A stretch of 64,000 bases of DNA, from positions 124,001 to 188,000 of the forward strand of contig NZ_FMVT01000004.1 of NCBI RefSeq assembly GCF_900102505.1, in the 5' to 3' direction. Below, one piece after another: positions 53,469 through 64,000 of this stretch. The first letter of the stretch is position 1. Each line of letters opens with the position of its first letter. Origin of the DNA: Paracoccus tibetensis (GTDB lineage Bacteria > Pseudomonadota > Alphaproteobacteria > Rhodobacterales > Rhodobacteraceae). The notes below the pieces were generated by a model. That model saw only the letters and a list, made by a program, of their open reading frames with translations, ran no database searches and was not told where the DNA came from. A program made the position numbers and the translations under genes.

Positions 53469-53756
53469 ATGGCATTCAAACCGCTGCATGACCGCGTGCT
53501 GGTCCGCCGCGTCCAGTCGGAAGAAAAGACCAAGGGCGGTCTGATCATCCCCGACAACGCTAAAGAAAAGCCCGCCGAGGGCGAGATCATCGCGGTCGGC
53601 GAAGGCGCGCGCAAGGACTCGGGCGAACTGATCGCTCCCTCGGTTTCGACCGGCGATCGCGTCCTGTTCGGCAAATGGTCGGGCACCGAAGTCACGGTCG
53701 ACGGCGAAGAGCTGCTGATCATGAAGGAAAGCGACATCCTGGGCATCATCCACTGA
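53469..53756 (+). CDS. groES: Co-chaperonin GroES
   Basis: Ten-kilodalton cap of the chaperonin, 95 residues. The start [14 protein letters not shown] is the conserved N-terminus, preceded by GGAG, and the mobile loop reads [13 protein letters not shown]. The frame is open 16 codons further upstream, into CIRCE, which is not coding. It lies 44 bases before groEL on one transcript. Confidence 0.97.
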   Translation: MAFKPLHDRVLVRRVQSEEKTKGGLIIPDNAKEKPAEGEIIAVGEGARKDSGELIAPSVSTGDRVLFGKWSGTEVTVDGEELLIMKESDILGIIH

Positions 53757-53785
53757 TCCCGGACGGACGCATCCTTCCCCACTGA

Positions 53786-55447
<1,662 letters not shown>

Positions 55448-55477
55448 TCATTCCTGCCCCTGCGGCAGACAGAGGAA

Positions 55478-55502
55478 GGGCGCCCGGGTGGCGCCCTTTT
55501 TC
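55478..55502 (+). terminator. Rho-independent terminator of groESL
   Basis: GGGCGCC (55478-55484), loop CGGGT, GGCGCCC (55490-55496) followed by TTTTT. The T-run touches the stop codon of the convergent DUF1622 gene. Confidence 0.88.
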
Positions 55503-55933
55503 TATGTCTGCGCCTTGCGCTCTTTTCGGGTCGCCGTGCCGTCTTCGCGCCCGCCATCCTCGCGCTGCAGATGGCTCAGCTCGCGCTCGAGGAAGAACGA
55601 GATCAGCGAGCGGATCGTGACCAGCCCGCCCAGGAGGATGATGTTCTCGATGTTCAGGTCCAGCATCGTGCGGATGAGGTCGGCGACGATCAGCACCTCC
55701 ATCCCTGTCAGGATGTGCCGCCCCAGCTCGAGCCGGCCGAGGTTCAGCCGGTGCGAGCGTTCGTGCCCGTCGCGGCGGTGCATCTCGCCGCTGACGAAAT
55801 TCTTGATGAAGCGCAGAAGGCCCAGCAGCAGGATCAGGATCGCGAAGAGCTCGATCCCGAGGACCAGCCACTCGAATCCGAGGCTGGCCGCGCCCAGGTG
55901 ATCCGACAGCGAGAAGCTGCTGATGCCGTCCAT
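55502..55933 (-). CDS. DUF1622 family inner-membrane protein
   Basis: Protein of 143 residues with three hydrophobic segments: WLVLGIELFAILILLLGLL, a second around MEVLIVADLIRTMLDL, and IILLGGLVTIRSLISFFL. The pattern and the LELGRHILTGMEVLI stretch match DUF1622, whose function is unknown. The chosen ATG at 55931-55933 places the first helix after about 20 residues; an upstream frame exists without a ribosome site. The basic C-terminus is probably cytoplasmic. Confidence 0.82.
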   Translation of the reverse strand: MDGISSFSLSDHLGAASLGFEWLVLGIELFAILILLLGLLRFIKNFVSGEMHRRDGHERSHRLNLGRLELGRHILTGMEVLIVADLIRTMLDLNIENIILLGGLVTIRSLISFFLERELSHLQREDGGREDGTATRKERKAQT

Positions 55934-56025
55934 GCCGCCTCCGCCGACTGCCCCTGCAGATGGGAACAAAGGGGCATCCCTCTGGTTCCTTGGCCCGCAG
56001 CCCACCAAAGGGAAAGGACCCCATC

Positions 56026-56475
56026 ATGGTGACCACCGTCGGAACCGAAGACACCTTCCAGGACCTCGTGCGCAACCTGATCCTGCTCGAGCGGGACGCC
56101 ATCGCCGCCTACGAGTCCACCATCGAGCGGCTGGACGATCCGGCACTGTCCTCGCAGGTCGAGCAGTTCCGCCAGGACCATCTGCAGCATCTCGACGTAC
56201 TGAACGAGATGGCCGCCGAGGCCGGCGCCGAGGCGCCGCTGGAGGGCGACATGAAGCAGATGCTGACGACCGGCAAGATCGCGCTGGCCGACCTGTTCGG
56301 CGACGCCGCCATTCTCAAGGCGATGCGCACGAACGAGGAGGACACGGTCACCGCCTACGAGCGGGCCGCGCATCACCAGGACGCGATCGAAAAGTCGCGC
56401 GCCTTCTTCCAGAAGGCGCATTCGGACGAGCTGCGCCACCGCGAGTGGATGCAGCGCACGTCCGAAGCGCTCTGA
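56026..56475 (+). CDS. Ferritin-like (DUF2383/bacterioferritin-like) protein
   Basis: Four-helix-bundle protein of 149 residues. Glu/His positions in LLERDAIAAYESTIERL, FRQDHLQHLDVLNEM, YERAAHHQDAIEKS and HSDELRHREWM fit a di-metal carboxylate site. Such small ferritin-like proteins are often stress-linked; iron storage is not shown. AAAGGA precedes the ATG. It is divergent from the DUF1622 gene with 92 bases between them. Confidence 0.78.
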   Translation: MVTTVGTEDTFQDLVRNLILLERDAIAAYESTIERLDDPALSSQVEQFRQDHLQHLDVLNEMAAEAGAEAPLEGDMKQMLTTGKIALADLFGDAAILKAMRTNEEDTVTAYERAAHHQDAIEKSRAFFQKAHSDELRHREWMQRTSEAL

Positions 56476-56482
56476 CGCGCGG

Positions 56483-56502
56483 GGCGGCGGCCAAGCGCCG
56501 CC
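56483..56502. terminator. Hairpin between convergent ferritin-like gene and ppx
   Basis: GGCGGCG (56483-56489), loop GCCAAG, CGCCGCC (56496-56502), inside the 30-base gap between two converging stops. No T-run. Confidence 0.45.
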
Positions 56503-56505
56503 GCC

Positions 56506-58029
56506 TCAGCCCACCTGCGGCTCGACCCCGAGCGCGGTGCAGAGCGAGCGGAAGCGCGCTTCCGCGACCTCGCCCATCAGCTGGCGGCCCATCGGCGTCA
56601 GCTTCAGCTCCAGCCGCTTTCCCTTGACCAGCGTCAGCTTTCCGGCATCGGCCGGATCGTCGGTGGCGAACATCGCGCCGAAGCGCATGGCCTTGCCCAG
56701 GATCTCGGCGTCGCGCAGCTGCGCCTCGTCCAGCAGCGCGAACAGCGGCGCCATGGGCGATTTTGCCCGGCTGTTCTTGTAGCGGTGCAGCAGGGCAAGC
56801 CCTAGGAAGACCCGCTCGGGATGGCTGAGGGCGGCCATGTTGGCGCGGGTGACGTTGTCGAAACAGGCCTCGGCCCGGTAGTCGGGATGGGCGCGCCAGG
56901 CGGTGTCGTGCAGCAGGCAGGCCGCGCGCACCAGGCGGTCTCGCTCGGGCGGCAGGCCCGCGAAGATCGGCAGCAGGAACTGGTAGAGCTTCTTGCCGAA
57001 GCCCGGCAGCCGGGCCATCTGCTTCTCGGTGAAGCGCGCCGCCTCCAGCAGCGGGTCGCGCTTGCGCAGCGTGCCGGACATGTGCTCGTACAGCAGCCCC
57101 TCGCGAATGCCGTAGCTGCTGACGTTCAGCTCGGACGGCTGGAAGACCTCGATCATCTGCGACAGCACCTGCCCCGCCAGCGGCACCAGCTCGATCCGCG
57201 AGGCCGAGATGCCGACCTTGGCGCGCAGCGCGTTCAGCTCGTGTCCCGCGATCCAGTCCACCGTCTCGGTCACGGCGGCGGGAGTCATGCGGTATTCGTG
57301 CAGGACCGTCATCGGGTAGCTCGCCCGCTCCATGTCCAGCCGCGCGATGGCGCGCCACGAGCCGCCGACGAGGTAGATCCGCTCGTGATCCGTGCCCATC
57401 TGCGCGGCGAGGTCCTGCAGGATGGTGCGGATGTGACCTGGCAGCTCGGCCGGCGGCACCTGCTGCAGGCGGAACGGCCCGAGCGGCGAGGTGACGCGGC
57501 GGCCGACCTTGCCATCGGCCACCTCGGCCAGCTCCATCGAGTTGCCGCCGATGTCGCAGACGAGGCCCTTCGCGTCGGGCCAGCCCAGCAGCACGCCCTG
57601 CGCCGACAGCCGCGCCTCCTCCTCGCCGTCGATGACCCAGAGCTTCAGCCCGGTCTCCTTCTCGACCCGCGCCTGGAATGCGGGGCCATCCTCGGCCTCA
57701 CGCACGGCGGCGGTGGCGACGCAGGTCAGGGGCTCGATCCCCATGCCGCGGGCGAGGGCCGCGAAGCGCCGCAAAGCCGCGAAGCCGCGCTCGACCCCCG
57801 CCGGGTTCAGCTTGCCGGTGCGGGCCATGTCCTGGCCGAGACCCGCCATGACCTTCTCGTTGTAGAAATAGGCGGGCGAGCGGGCCGCGCCGTCGAAGAC
57901 CACCAACCGGATCGAGTTCGAGCCGACATCGACGACGCCGAGCCGCTTCAGCGCGCGCTTGGGCAGCTTGCGGAACTTCGGTCCAAAGGGTTCGACCTGT
58001 CGGCCGCTGGTCAATCGCACGCCGTTCAT
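56506..58029 (-). CDS. ppx: Exopolyphosphatase/guanosine pentaphosphatase Ppx/GppA
   Basis: Protein of 507 residues of the ASKHA fold. Phosphate loops are GVVDVGSNSIRLVVFDG and GLVCDIGGNSMELAEV, with TCVATAAVREAEDG between them. The C-terminal half is the helical HD-like region (LHDTAWRAHPDY). It hydrolyses polyphosphate ends. It follows ppk1 by 40 bases, the normal pairing of polyphosphate synthesis and breakdown genes. Confidence 0.93.
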   Translation of the reverse strand: MNGVRLTSGRQVEPFGPKFRKLPKRALKRLGVVDVGSNSIRLVVFDGAARSPAYFYNEKVMAGLGQDMARTGKLNPAGVERGFAALRRFAALARGMGIEPLTCVATAAVREAEDGPAFQARVEKETGLKLWVIDGEEEARLSAQGVLLGWPDAKGLVCDIGGNSMELAEVADGKVGRRVTSPLGPFRLQQVPPAELPGHIRTILQDLAAQMGTDHERIYLVGGSWRAIARLDMERASYPMTVLHEYRMTPAAVTETVDWIAGHELNALRAKVGISASRIELVPLAGQVLSQMIEVFQPSELNVSSYGIREGLLYEHMSGTLRKRDPLLEAARFTEKQMARLPGFGKKLYQFLLPIFAGLPPERDRLVRAACLLHDTAWRAHPDYRAEACFDNVTRANMAALSHPERVFLGLALLHRYKNSRAKSPMAPLFALLDEAQLRDAEILGKAMRFGAMFATDDPADAGKLTLVKGKRLELKLTPMGRQLMGEVAEARFRSLCTALGVEPQVG

Positions 58030-58069
58030 GGGGGCCTCTTGTCTTGCGTTCCTGGCGCGGCGGAGCCGC

Positions 58070-60235
58070 TTATTCGCTCGAATGGGTCAGCGCCGGCACG
58101 TCGCGTGCGCCGGCGGTACCGCGTCCCGAAAGAGACGGGTTTTCCATGAAGAAGCGGTGACAGTTGAACAGATCGTCACGTCCCTCGGGCAGATAGCGCA
58201 CGAAGCGGCCATCGGGTTGCAACAGCCAGCTCTGCGCCTCGTCCGCCAGGTTCGCCGCCATGATCTGGCTGACGATCTGCGCCTTGACGGTCTCGTTCTC
58301 GCATTCCACCAGCGTTTCCACGCGCCGGCTGAGATTGCGCCCCATCCAATCGGCCGAGCTGATGAAGACCCGTGCCTTGGCCGAGGGCAGCCCGTGCCCG
58401 TTCCCGAAGCAGACGATGCGGGAATGTTCAAGGTAGCGGCCGACGATCGACTTCACGCGAATATTGTCCGACAAGCCCTTGATGCCGGGACGTAATCCGC
58501 AGATCCCGCGCACCACGAGGCTGATCTTCACCCCGGCCGCGCTGGCGTCGTAGAGCGCCTCGATCACCTCGGTCTCGACGATCGAATTCATCTTGGCCCA
58601 GATCGCGGCGGGCCGGCCCTGCCGGGCGTATTCCGCCTCGCGCCCGATCAGCTCGAGCAAGCGCTCCTTCATGTTGATGGGCGAGATCGACAGGTTCTCG
58701 AGCCCGACCGGCTGGACGTAGCCCGACAGGTAGTTGAACACCTTGGTCGCGTCCCGCCCGAGCGCCGGGTTGCAGGTGAAGAGCGAGAGGTCGGTGTAGA
58801 TCCGCGCGGTGATCGGGTGGTAGTTGCCGGTGCCGTAATGGGTGTAGGTGACCAGTCCCTCGCCCTCGCGCCGCACGACGGTGCTGATCTTGGCATGGGT
58901 CTTGTAGTTCACGAAGCCATAAACGACATGGGCGCCCGCCCGCTCCAGCCGGCGCGACTGGCGGATGTTGGCGGCCTCGTCGAAGCGGGCCTTCAGCTCG
59001 ACGAGGGCGGTGACGGACTTGCCCGCCTCGGCCGCCTCGCAGAGCGCGTCCACGATGGGGCTGTCGCGGCTGGTGCGGTAGAGCGTCTGCTTGATCGCCA
59101 GCACGTCGGGATCGCGCGCGGCCTGCGCGAGAAAGCGCACCACCATGTCGAAGGTCTCGTAGGGGTGGTGCAGCAGCATGTCCTTCTGGCGGATCGCGGC
59201 GAACATGTCGCCGTCATGGTCCTGCACCCGCTCGGGCACGCGCGGCGTGAACGAAGGCCACAGCAGGTCGCGGCGGCTGTCCAGGACCAGCTCGGCCAGG
59301 TCGGCCATGCCCAGAAGCCCGGCGACCTCGATCACCTCGTCGGGGCCGACCTCCAGCTCGTCCATGATCAGGCGGCGCAGGCGGTCGGGCGCGCCCGAGG
59401 TGATCTTCAGCCGGATGACGCTGCCCCGGCGGCGGCGCTTCAGCGCGGTCTCGAACTCGCGGACCAGATCCTCGGCCTCCTCCTCGACTTCCAGATCGCT
59501 GTCGCGCAGGACGCGGAAGCTGCAATGGCCGGCGTCGCGATAGCCGGGAAAGAGGCTCGAGAGATGCATCAGCAGCAGTTCTTCCAGCCGCAGAAAGCGC
59601 TGGCCGCCCGGCAGGGGCACGAAGCGCGGCAGCTGCGCGGGGATCGGCAGCAGAGCCTGCATCTGCCGCCCGTCCGTCTCGCGCGCCAGCTCGAGCGCCA
59701 GCGAGAAGCCGGTGTTGGGGATGAAGGGGAAGGGATGCGCCGGGTCGATGGCCAGCGGCGAGAGGACCGGAAAGACGCGGTTCTCGAAATACTCGTGAAG
59801 GAAGGTCTCCTCGGCCCCCGTCAGGCGCTGGCGCGAGAGGATCACGATCCCCTCCTGCTCCATCTCCTGCCGGAGGCGGTTCCAGACCGATTGCTGCGCG
59901 CTCATCAGCCGGCGGGCGTCGGCGTTGATGAGCGTCAGCTGCTCAGCCGGGGTCAGCCCGTCATCCGAGGCGGTGGTGTTGCCCTCGCGGACCAGCTCGC
60001 GCAGGCCGGCGACACGGACCGTGTAGAACTCGTCCAGGTTGGTGGCGCTGATCGACACGAAGCGGAGCCGCTCCAGCAGCGGCACGCGCGGGTTGCGGGC
60101 CTCGTCGAGGACGCGCCAGTTGAAGCTGAGCCAGCTCAGCTCGCGGTTGAAAAAGCGGGCGGGACCGGTCGGCACCTCGCCGTCAGGCTCGCGCGGGGCG
60201 GGAAACTCGGTGCGCAGGAAATCCGCCAGGGTCAT
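58070..60235 (-). CDS. ppk1: Polyphosphate kinase 1
   Basis: Protein of 721 residues that polymerises phosphate from ATP. The four-domain layout is visible: an N-terminal [16 protein letters not shown], the head region, and the two phospholipase D-like catalytic domains. The autophosphorylated histidine lies in [14 protein letters not shown], followed by [10 protein letters not shown] and, near the end, [14 protein letters not shown]. It lies 76 bases downstream of hdaA. Confidence 0.95.
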   Translation of the reverse strand: MTLADFLRTEFPAPREPDGEVPTGPARFFNRELSWLSFNWRVLDEARNPRVPLLERLRFVSISATNLDEFYTVRVAGLRELVREGNTTASDDGLTPAEQLTLINADARRLMSAQQSVWNRLRQEMEQEGIVILSRQRLTGAEETFLHEYFENRVFPVLSPLAIDPAHPFPFIPNTGFSLALELARETDGRQMQALLPIPAQLPRFVPLPGGQRFLRLEELLLMHLSSLFPGYRDAGHCSFRVLRDSDLEVEEEAEDLVREFETALKRRRRGSVIRLKITSGAPDRLRRLIMDELEVGPDEVIEVAGLLGMADLAELVLDSRRDLLWPSFTPRVPERVQDHDGDMFAAIRQKDMLLHHPYETFDMVVRFLAQAARDPDVLAIKQTLYRTSRDSPIVDALCEAAEAGKSVTALVELKARFDEAANIRQSRRLERAGAHVVYGFVNYKTHAKISTVVRREGEGLVTYTHYGTGNYHPITARIYTDLSLFTCNPALGRDATKVFNYLSGYVQPVGLENLSISPINMKERLLELIGREAEYARQGRPAAIWAKMNSIVETEVIEALYDASAAGVKISLVVRGICGLRPGIKGLSDNIRVKSIVGRYLEHSRIVCFGNGHGLPSAKARVFISSADWMGRNLSRRVETLVECENETVKAQIVSQIMAANLADEAQSWLLQPDGRFVRYLPEGRDDLFNCHRFFMENPSLSGRGTAGARDVPALTHSSE

Positions 60236-60311
60236 GGGATGGGTCGTCCTGTTGTCGCGGCGCGCGGCAGCCGCTGCGCCCCCGGAAGGTTAAGGTCGGT
60301 CCGTGCGGGCT

Positions 60312-61025
60312 TCAAGCGTCAGCCCCCTGCGGCGCGCGCAGCTGGTCCAGCACCTCGGCGGCGATGCGCCGGGTGATCGGGCCTTTTTCGGCCATCGCGG
60401 CGCGGTCCATCGCCGCCACCAGCCGCCGCGCCAGCCCAAGGTCGCGGTCCATGTGCAGCACCAGCCAGTCGAGAAGCCCCGCGCTGACGGCCTGCTGCCG
60501 GTCGGCGAACAGCTTGACCAGCACCGCGGCCAGCAGTGCCTCGTCCGGCGGGTTCAGGCGGACCTGCGGCATCGCATCCATGCGCGAGCGCAGGTCGGGC
60601 AGCACCAGCCCCCAGTCCCGCGGCGGCGTGCGGGCGGTCAGCAGCAAAAGGCAGCCGCGCGGACCGCAGAGGTTCCACAGGTGGAACAGCGCCTGCTCGG
60701 CCCCCGCGGCGAAGCCCGCATGATCGGCATCCTCGACCACCACCGCGCCGCCCTCGGCCGCAAGAAGATCGGCCCCGTCCGGCCGCAACCCCGAGGCGCT
60801 GACGCGGCGCGCCCCGTTCTCGGCCGCCCAGAAGGCGGCGAGATGGGTCTTGCCCGCGCCCTCGGGCCCGACCAGCAGCATCCGCCCGTTTGGCCATGAG
60901 AGCGGCTGGTCCAACATGTCCAGCGCCGCCTGGTTGGCGGGCGCGGGCAGGAAATCGGCCCGCGCATGGGCGGGCGGCGTCGTCAGGTCCAGCGTCAGCT
61001 GGCGGGCGGCGGGAAAGAGGCTCAC
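60312..61025 (-). CDS. hdaA: DnaA-inactivating regulator HdaA
   Basis: DnaA-like AAA+ protein of 237 residues. QLTLDL at residues 9-14 is the sliding-clamp binding motif; Walker A is GPEGAGKTHLAAFWA, and VVVEDADHA sits at Walker B. The C-terminal DNA-binding domain of DnaA is missing. Clamp-bound Hda stimulates ATP hydrolysis by DnaA and limits re-initiation. The start is GTG at 61023-61025, forming GTGA with the perM stop. Confidence 0.9.
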   Translation of the reverse strand: MSLFPAARQLTLDLTTPPAHARADFLPAPANQAALDMLDQPLSWPNGRMLLVGPEGAGKTHLAAFWAAENGARRVSASGLRPDGADLLAAEGGAVVVEDADHAGFAAGAEQALFHLWNLCGPRGCLLLLTARTPPRDWGLVLPDLRSRMDAMPQVRLNPPDEALLAAVLVKLFADRQQAVSAGLLDWLVLHMDRDLGLARRLVAAMDRAAMAEKGPITRRIAAEVLDQLRAPQGADA

Positions 61026-62203
61026 GCCTGCCCGGGCCCCGGCCCTGGCTCCGTCGAGGCGACCGGAACGACGACCGCGGCCGCCCGCTCACGCTCCAGC
61101 GTGCCGCGCGGGACCAGCTCGACCAGCACCGGCAGCGCGGGATCGCCCGGCGCGGCCTGTCCCGTATAGGCGCCGCTCTCGCGGTAGCGGGCAAGCAGGA
61201 AGCGCGCCAGCACCCCGAGCGCGGCCGCCATCGGCACGGCCAGCACCAGCCCCACGAAGCCGAAGAGCGTGCCGAAGACCGACAGGGCCAGCAGCAGCCA
61301 GACCGGGTGCAGGCCGACATGATGGCCGACGATCTTGGGCTGGAGGTAGTTGCCCTCGACGATCTGGCCGATGGCGAAGATCGCGATCACCGCCCCGATC
61401 CACAGCGGATCGCCCCAGAAGCTGAACAGCGCGACGCCGATGGCCGTGGCGCCGCCGATCAGCACGCCGACATAGGGGATGAAGGACAAAACCGCCGCCA
61501 TGATGCCGATGAAGAAGCCGAAGGGCAGTCCGACCAGCATCAGGCCGAAGGCGTACCAAGTCCCGAGGATCAGGATCACCAGCGCCTGCCCCCGCAGGAA
61601 GCCGGCAAGGGCCGCGTCGATCTCGAGCGCGATCTGGCGGATGGTGGCGGCGTGCTCGCGCGGCAGCAGGCTGTCGACCTTCGCCACCATCTTGTCCCAG
61701 TCCAGCAGCAGGTAGAAGGCGACGACCGGCACGATGACCAGCAATGCCACCGTGCCGACAAAGCCCCGAAGCGAGCCCAGAACCCGCGCGGCCAGCGCCG
61801 TGCCCTGCTCGCGCAGGGCGGCCGACATCTCGGTCAGCGTGCCGGTCGTCTGCCCGCCATCGGGGATGAGGTCGGGAAAGCGCAGCTCGATGAAGGCGCG
61901 TCCTTGCGCGATCATCTGCGGCGCGGTCTCGATCAGGGCGGTCGCCTGGCGCACCAGCAGCGGCACGACCAGCAGGATGACCGCGACGAAGGCCAGCACC
62001 ATGATCAGCGTGATCAGCACGACGGACATGGTGCGCGACAGGCCCGCCCGCTCCAGCCGGTCGGCCAGGGGGTCCAGCAGATAGGCGATCCCCGCGCCCA
62101 GGATGAAGGGCAGGACCGCGCCGCCCAGCAGCCACAGCGTCACCAGCAGGGTCAGCGCCGAGACGCCCCACCAGATCAACTGCTTGCGAACCGGGATGCG
62201 CAT
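61022..62203 (-). CDS. perM: PerM/AI-2E family membrane transporter
   Basis: Protein of about 393 residues with roughly eight helices, including LLGGAVLPFILGAGIAYLLDPL near the N-terminus and IVPVVAFYLLLDWD, the family hallmark. A Pro/Gly tail follows the last helix. The substrate is unknown; relatives export small molecules or ions. I take the ATG at 62201-62203, with AGGGA six bases upstream; ATGs at 62206 and 62218 are alternatives. The frame stays open far upstream antisense to proS. It is the first gene of perM-hdaA-ppk1-ppx. Confidence 0.87.
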   Translation of the reverse strand: MRIPVRKQLIWWGVSALTLLVTLWLLGGAVLPFILGAGIAYLLDPLADRLERAGLSRTMSVVLITLIMVLAFVAVILLVVPLLVRQATALIETAPQMIAQGRAFIELRFPDLIPDGGQTTGTLTEMSAALREQGTALAARVLGSLRGFVGTVALLVIVPVVAFYLLLDWDKMVAKVDSLLPREHAATIRQIALEIDAALAGFLRGQALVILILGTWYAFGLMLVGLPFGFFIGIMAAVLSFIPYVGVLIGGATAIGVALFSFWGDPLWIGAVIAIFAIGQIVEGNYLQPKIVGHHVGLHPVWLLLALSVFGTLFGFVGLVLAVPMAAALGVLARFLLARYRESGAYTGQAAPGDPALPVLVELVPRGTLERERAAAVVVPVASTEPGPGPGQA

Positions 62204-62231
62204 CATCTGTCCCTGCATCTGTGCCTGCGCG

Positions 62232-62260
62232 AATGTGACGCCAGCGGCGGCGGGTTGCAA
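62232..62260 (-). promoter_or_regulatory. Putative promoter of perM operon
   Basis: On the minus strand TTGCAA (62260-62255), 17-base spacer, CACATT (62237-62232), about 29 bases before the chosen ATG. Confidence 0.4.
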
Positions 62261-62374
62261 GCGGCTGCGGCCTCGCTTGGCAAGCTCCCGGCGATCCGGT
62301 AACCCTGCGCCGAATTGAACCGCACCGATCCGGCACGAACCGATCCGCCCCGAACCCCGCCGAAGGAACCGCCC

Positions 62375-63736
62375 ATGCGTCTGTCGCGCTATTTCCTGCC
62401 CGTCCTGAAGGAAGACCCGAAGGAGGCGCAGATCGTCAGCCACCGCCTGATGCTGCGCGCGGGCATGATCAAGCAGCAGGCGGCGGGGATCTATTCCTGG
62501 CTGCCGCTCGGCTTCAAGGTGCTGCGCCGGATCGAGCAGATCGTGCACGAGGAACAGCAGCGCGCCGGCCACATCCCCATGCTGATGCCGACGCTGCAAC
62601 CGGCGGACCTGTGGCGCGAGAGCGGCCGCTACGACGATTACGGCGAGGAGATGCTGCGCCTGAAGGACCGTCACAAGCGCGACCTTCTCTACGGTCCGAC
62701 GAACGAGGAGATGATCACCGACATCTTCCGGTCGCACGTGAACAGCTACAAGGACCTGCCGCTGACCCTTTACCACATCCAGTGGAAGTTCCGCGACGAG
62801 ATCCGTCCCCGCTTCGGCGTGATGCGCGGGCGCGAGTTCCTGATGAAGGACGGCTACAACTTCGACCTGACCAAGGAGGACGCGCTTCACGCCTACAACC
62901 GCCACCTCGTCAGCTACCTGCGCAGCTACGAGCGGATGGGGCTTCAGGCGATCCCGATGCGCGCCGATGGCGGCCCCATCGGCGGGGACTACACGCACGA
63001 GTTCCTGGTGCTGGCCGAGACGGGCGAGTCCGAGGTCTTCTACGACAAGGAGATCACCGACCTGACCTTCGGCGACCGCGCCATCGACTATGACAGCGTC
63101 GAGCAGTGCCAGGCCGTGCTGGAAGAGTTCACCGGCCGCTACGCCCGCACCGACGAGACCCACGATCAGGCGATCTTCGACGAGGTCCCCGAGGAGCGCC
63201 GCCGCACCGCGCGCGGGATCGAGGTCGGGCAGATCTTCTACTTCGGCACCAAGTATTCCGACGCGATGGGCGCCACTGTCGTCGGCCCCGACGGGCAGCG
63301 CGTGCCGGTCCACATGGGCAGCCACGGCATCGGCGTTTCCCGCCTTCTGGGCGCGATCATCGAGGCGAACCACGACGAAAAGGGCATCATCTGGCCCGAG
63401 GGCGTCGCGCCGTTCCATGTGGGCATCGTCAACCTCAAGCAGGGCGACAACTCGACCGACAGCGCCTGCGAGGCGATCTATGCCGAGCTGCAGACCCGCG
63501 GCCTGGACCCGCTTTACGACGACCGGGACGAGCGGGCGGGCGCGAAATTCGCCACCGCCGACCTGATTGGCCTGCCTTGGCGTATCACCGTCGGCCCCCG
63601 CGGTCTGGCGGCGAACAAGGTCGAGCTGACCAGCCGCCGCACCGGCGAGAGCGAGGAGCTGTCCCCGAAAGAGGCCATCGCCCGGCTCGAGGCGATCTAC
63701 GCGCCCGTCCTCGGCAGCGTCGTGCGGGACAAATGA
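62375..63736 (+). CDS. proS: Prolyl-tRNA synthetase (short form without editing insert)
   Basis: Class II synthetase of 453 residues. Motifs are [33 protein letters not shown] (TXE loop), [19 protein letters not shown] (motif 2) and [15 protein letters not shown] (motif 3), then an anticodon-binding domain from about 350. The roughly 180-residue INS editing domain of E. coli ProRS is absent, the normal state for alphaproteobacteria. AAGGA precedes the ATG at 62375. The stop overlaps the next start as ATGA. Confidence 0.95.
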   Translation: MRLSRYFLPVLKEDPKEAQIVSHRLMLRAGMIKQQAAGIYSWLPLGFKVLRRIEQIVHEEQQRAGHIPMLMPTLQPADLWRESGRYDDYGEEMLRLKDRHKRDLLYGPTNEEMITDIFRSHVNSYKDLPLTLYHIQWKFRDEIRPRFGVMRGREFLMKDGYNFDLTKEDALHAYNRHLVSYLRSYERMGLQAIPMRADGGPIGGDYTHEFLVLAETGESEVFYDKEITDLTFGDRAIDYDSVEQCQAVLEEFTGRYARTDETHDQAIFDEVPEERRRTARGIEVGQIFYFGTKYSDAMGATVVGPDGQRVPVHMGSHGIGVSRLLGAIIEANHDEKGIIWPEGVAPFHVGIVNLKQGDNSTDSACEAIYAELQTRGLDPLYDDRDERAGAKFATADLIGLPWRITVGPRGLAANKVELTSRRTGESEELSPKEAIARLEAIYAPVLGSVVRDK

Positions 63737-64000
63737 TCGGGCTGCTGCGACTGGCGGTCTGCGGCCTTCTGGCCGCGGCGCTGTCGCAATTTCCGGCCTT
63801 CTCGGACCAGTATGTGCAGCGCCTCGGGGGCCAGGTCGATGCGCTGACCCGCGTGGTGCAGGATTTCGACGCCAGCGCCACCCGCGCCGGCCTGACCCGG
63901 CAGGAGGCGCTGGCCGAGCTGTCGGGCACCGCCTTCCGCGACGCGCACGGACAGGACATGGCCCGGGCCTTCCTGCGCCTCGACCGGGCGCGCGCCGACC
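63733..64000 (+). CDS. DUF2937 family protein (3' end beyond window)
   Basis: The first 89 residues of a protein with an N-terminal hydrophobic segment ([20 protein letters not shown]) and then [23 protein letters not shown], the start typical of DUF2937. It has no known function and probably sits in the membrane. It is translationally coupled to proS by ATGA. Confidence 0.7.
   Translation, partial: MIGLLRLAVCGLLAAALSQFPAFSDQYVQRLGGQVDALTRVVQDFDASATRAGLTRQEALAELSGTAFRDAHGQDMARAFLRLDRARAD

Noticed and set aside
62204-63418. Long N-terminal extension of perM antisense to proS
   Set aside because: It is a mirror of proS, has no membrane segments and precedes a well-placed ATG with promoter and ribosome site.

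Overview
The window is a strongly GC-rich bacterial chromosome segment with almost every third codon position G or C. Gene content, gene order and protein style point to an alphaproteobacterium of the Rhodobacterales (Rhodobacter/Paracoccus-like). Supporting signs are a DksA with a single cysteine, a short ProRS without the editing insert, a perM-hdaA-ppk-ppx string, an iron-sulfur cryptochrome/photolyase, a preT/preA pyrimidine reductase locus, and the GC-rich hairpin intergenic repeats common in that order. There is no prophage, insertion sequence, CRISPR array or rRNA. The region looks like core chromosome with a few accessory-looking genes. No gene-free stretch exceeds about 285 bases.

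Layout. 1-2.5 kb: DctB/DctD-type two-component pair (regulator cut by the left edge). 2.6-7.1 kb: P-loop kinase, then a complete polyamine-type ABC importer on the minus strand. 7.4-11.3 kb: preT, a glycosyltransferase and preA on the plus strand, behind a palindromic operator-like site. 11.4-17.1 kb: housekeeping genes (M32 carboxypeptidase, heme A synthase, trmJ, thiE, purN, purM), then a tRNA with a CAU anticodon. 17.4-27.2 kb: nine-gene chemosensory operon on the minus strand (STAS, cheY, cheA, cheW, mcp, cheW, cheR, cheB, and a soluble MCP-like protein); no flagellar genes are present. 27.5-28.0 kb: two very small genes, one a 41-residue TTG-started lipoprotein. 28.2-35.3 kb: iron-sulfur photolyase, an ABM-GNAT fusion, pepF, a HEPN-like protein, hom, and a Thr/Pro/Ala-rich protein. 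35.4-44.6 kb: pgk, tandem cyclophilins, a PPDK-like protein with an altered ATP-grasp half, a SleB-type hydrolase, and the coupled folB-folP-glmM operon. 44.6-53.3 kb: FAD monooxygenase, dksA, metY, a SIMPL protein, a 1,059-residue membrane-spanning protein with secretion/pilus-like ends, and a TraB/GumN protein. 53.4-56.5 kb: CIRCE-controlled groES-groEL, DUF1622 and ferritin-like genes. 56.5-64.0 kb: ppx, ppk1, hdaA and perM on the minus strand, then proS and a DUF2937 gene cut by the right edge.

Genes are tightly packed. At least nine junctions use ATGA or GTGA overlaps, which implies translational coupling. Several convergent pairs share symmetric hairpins as probable two-way terminators. 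The likeliest novelty is the 1,059-residue chimera at 49.0-52.2 kb. Other points worth a look are the TTG lipoprotein, the glycosyltransferase inside preTA, the GAFPGA variant in DctD, the PPDK-like protein, the FolB extension and the HEPN-like protein.
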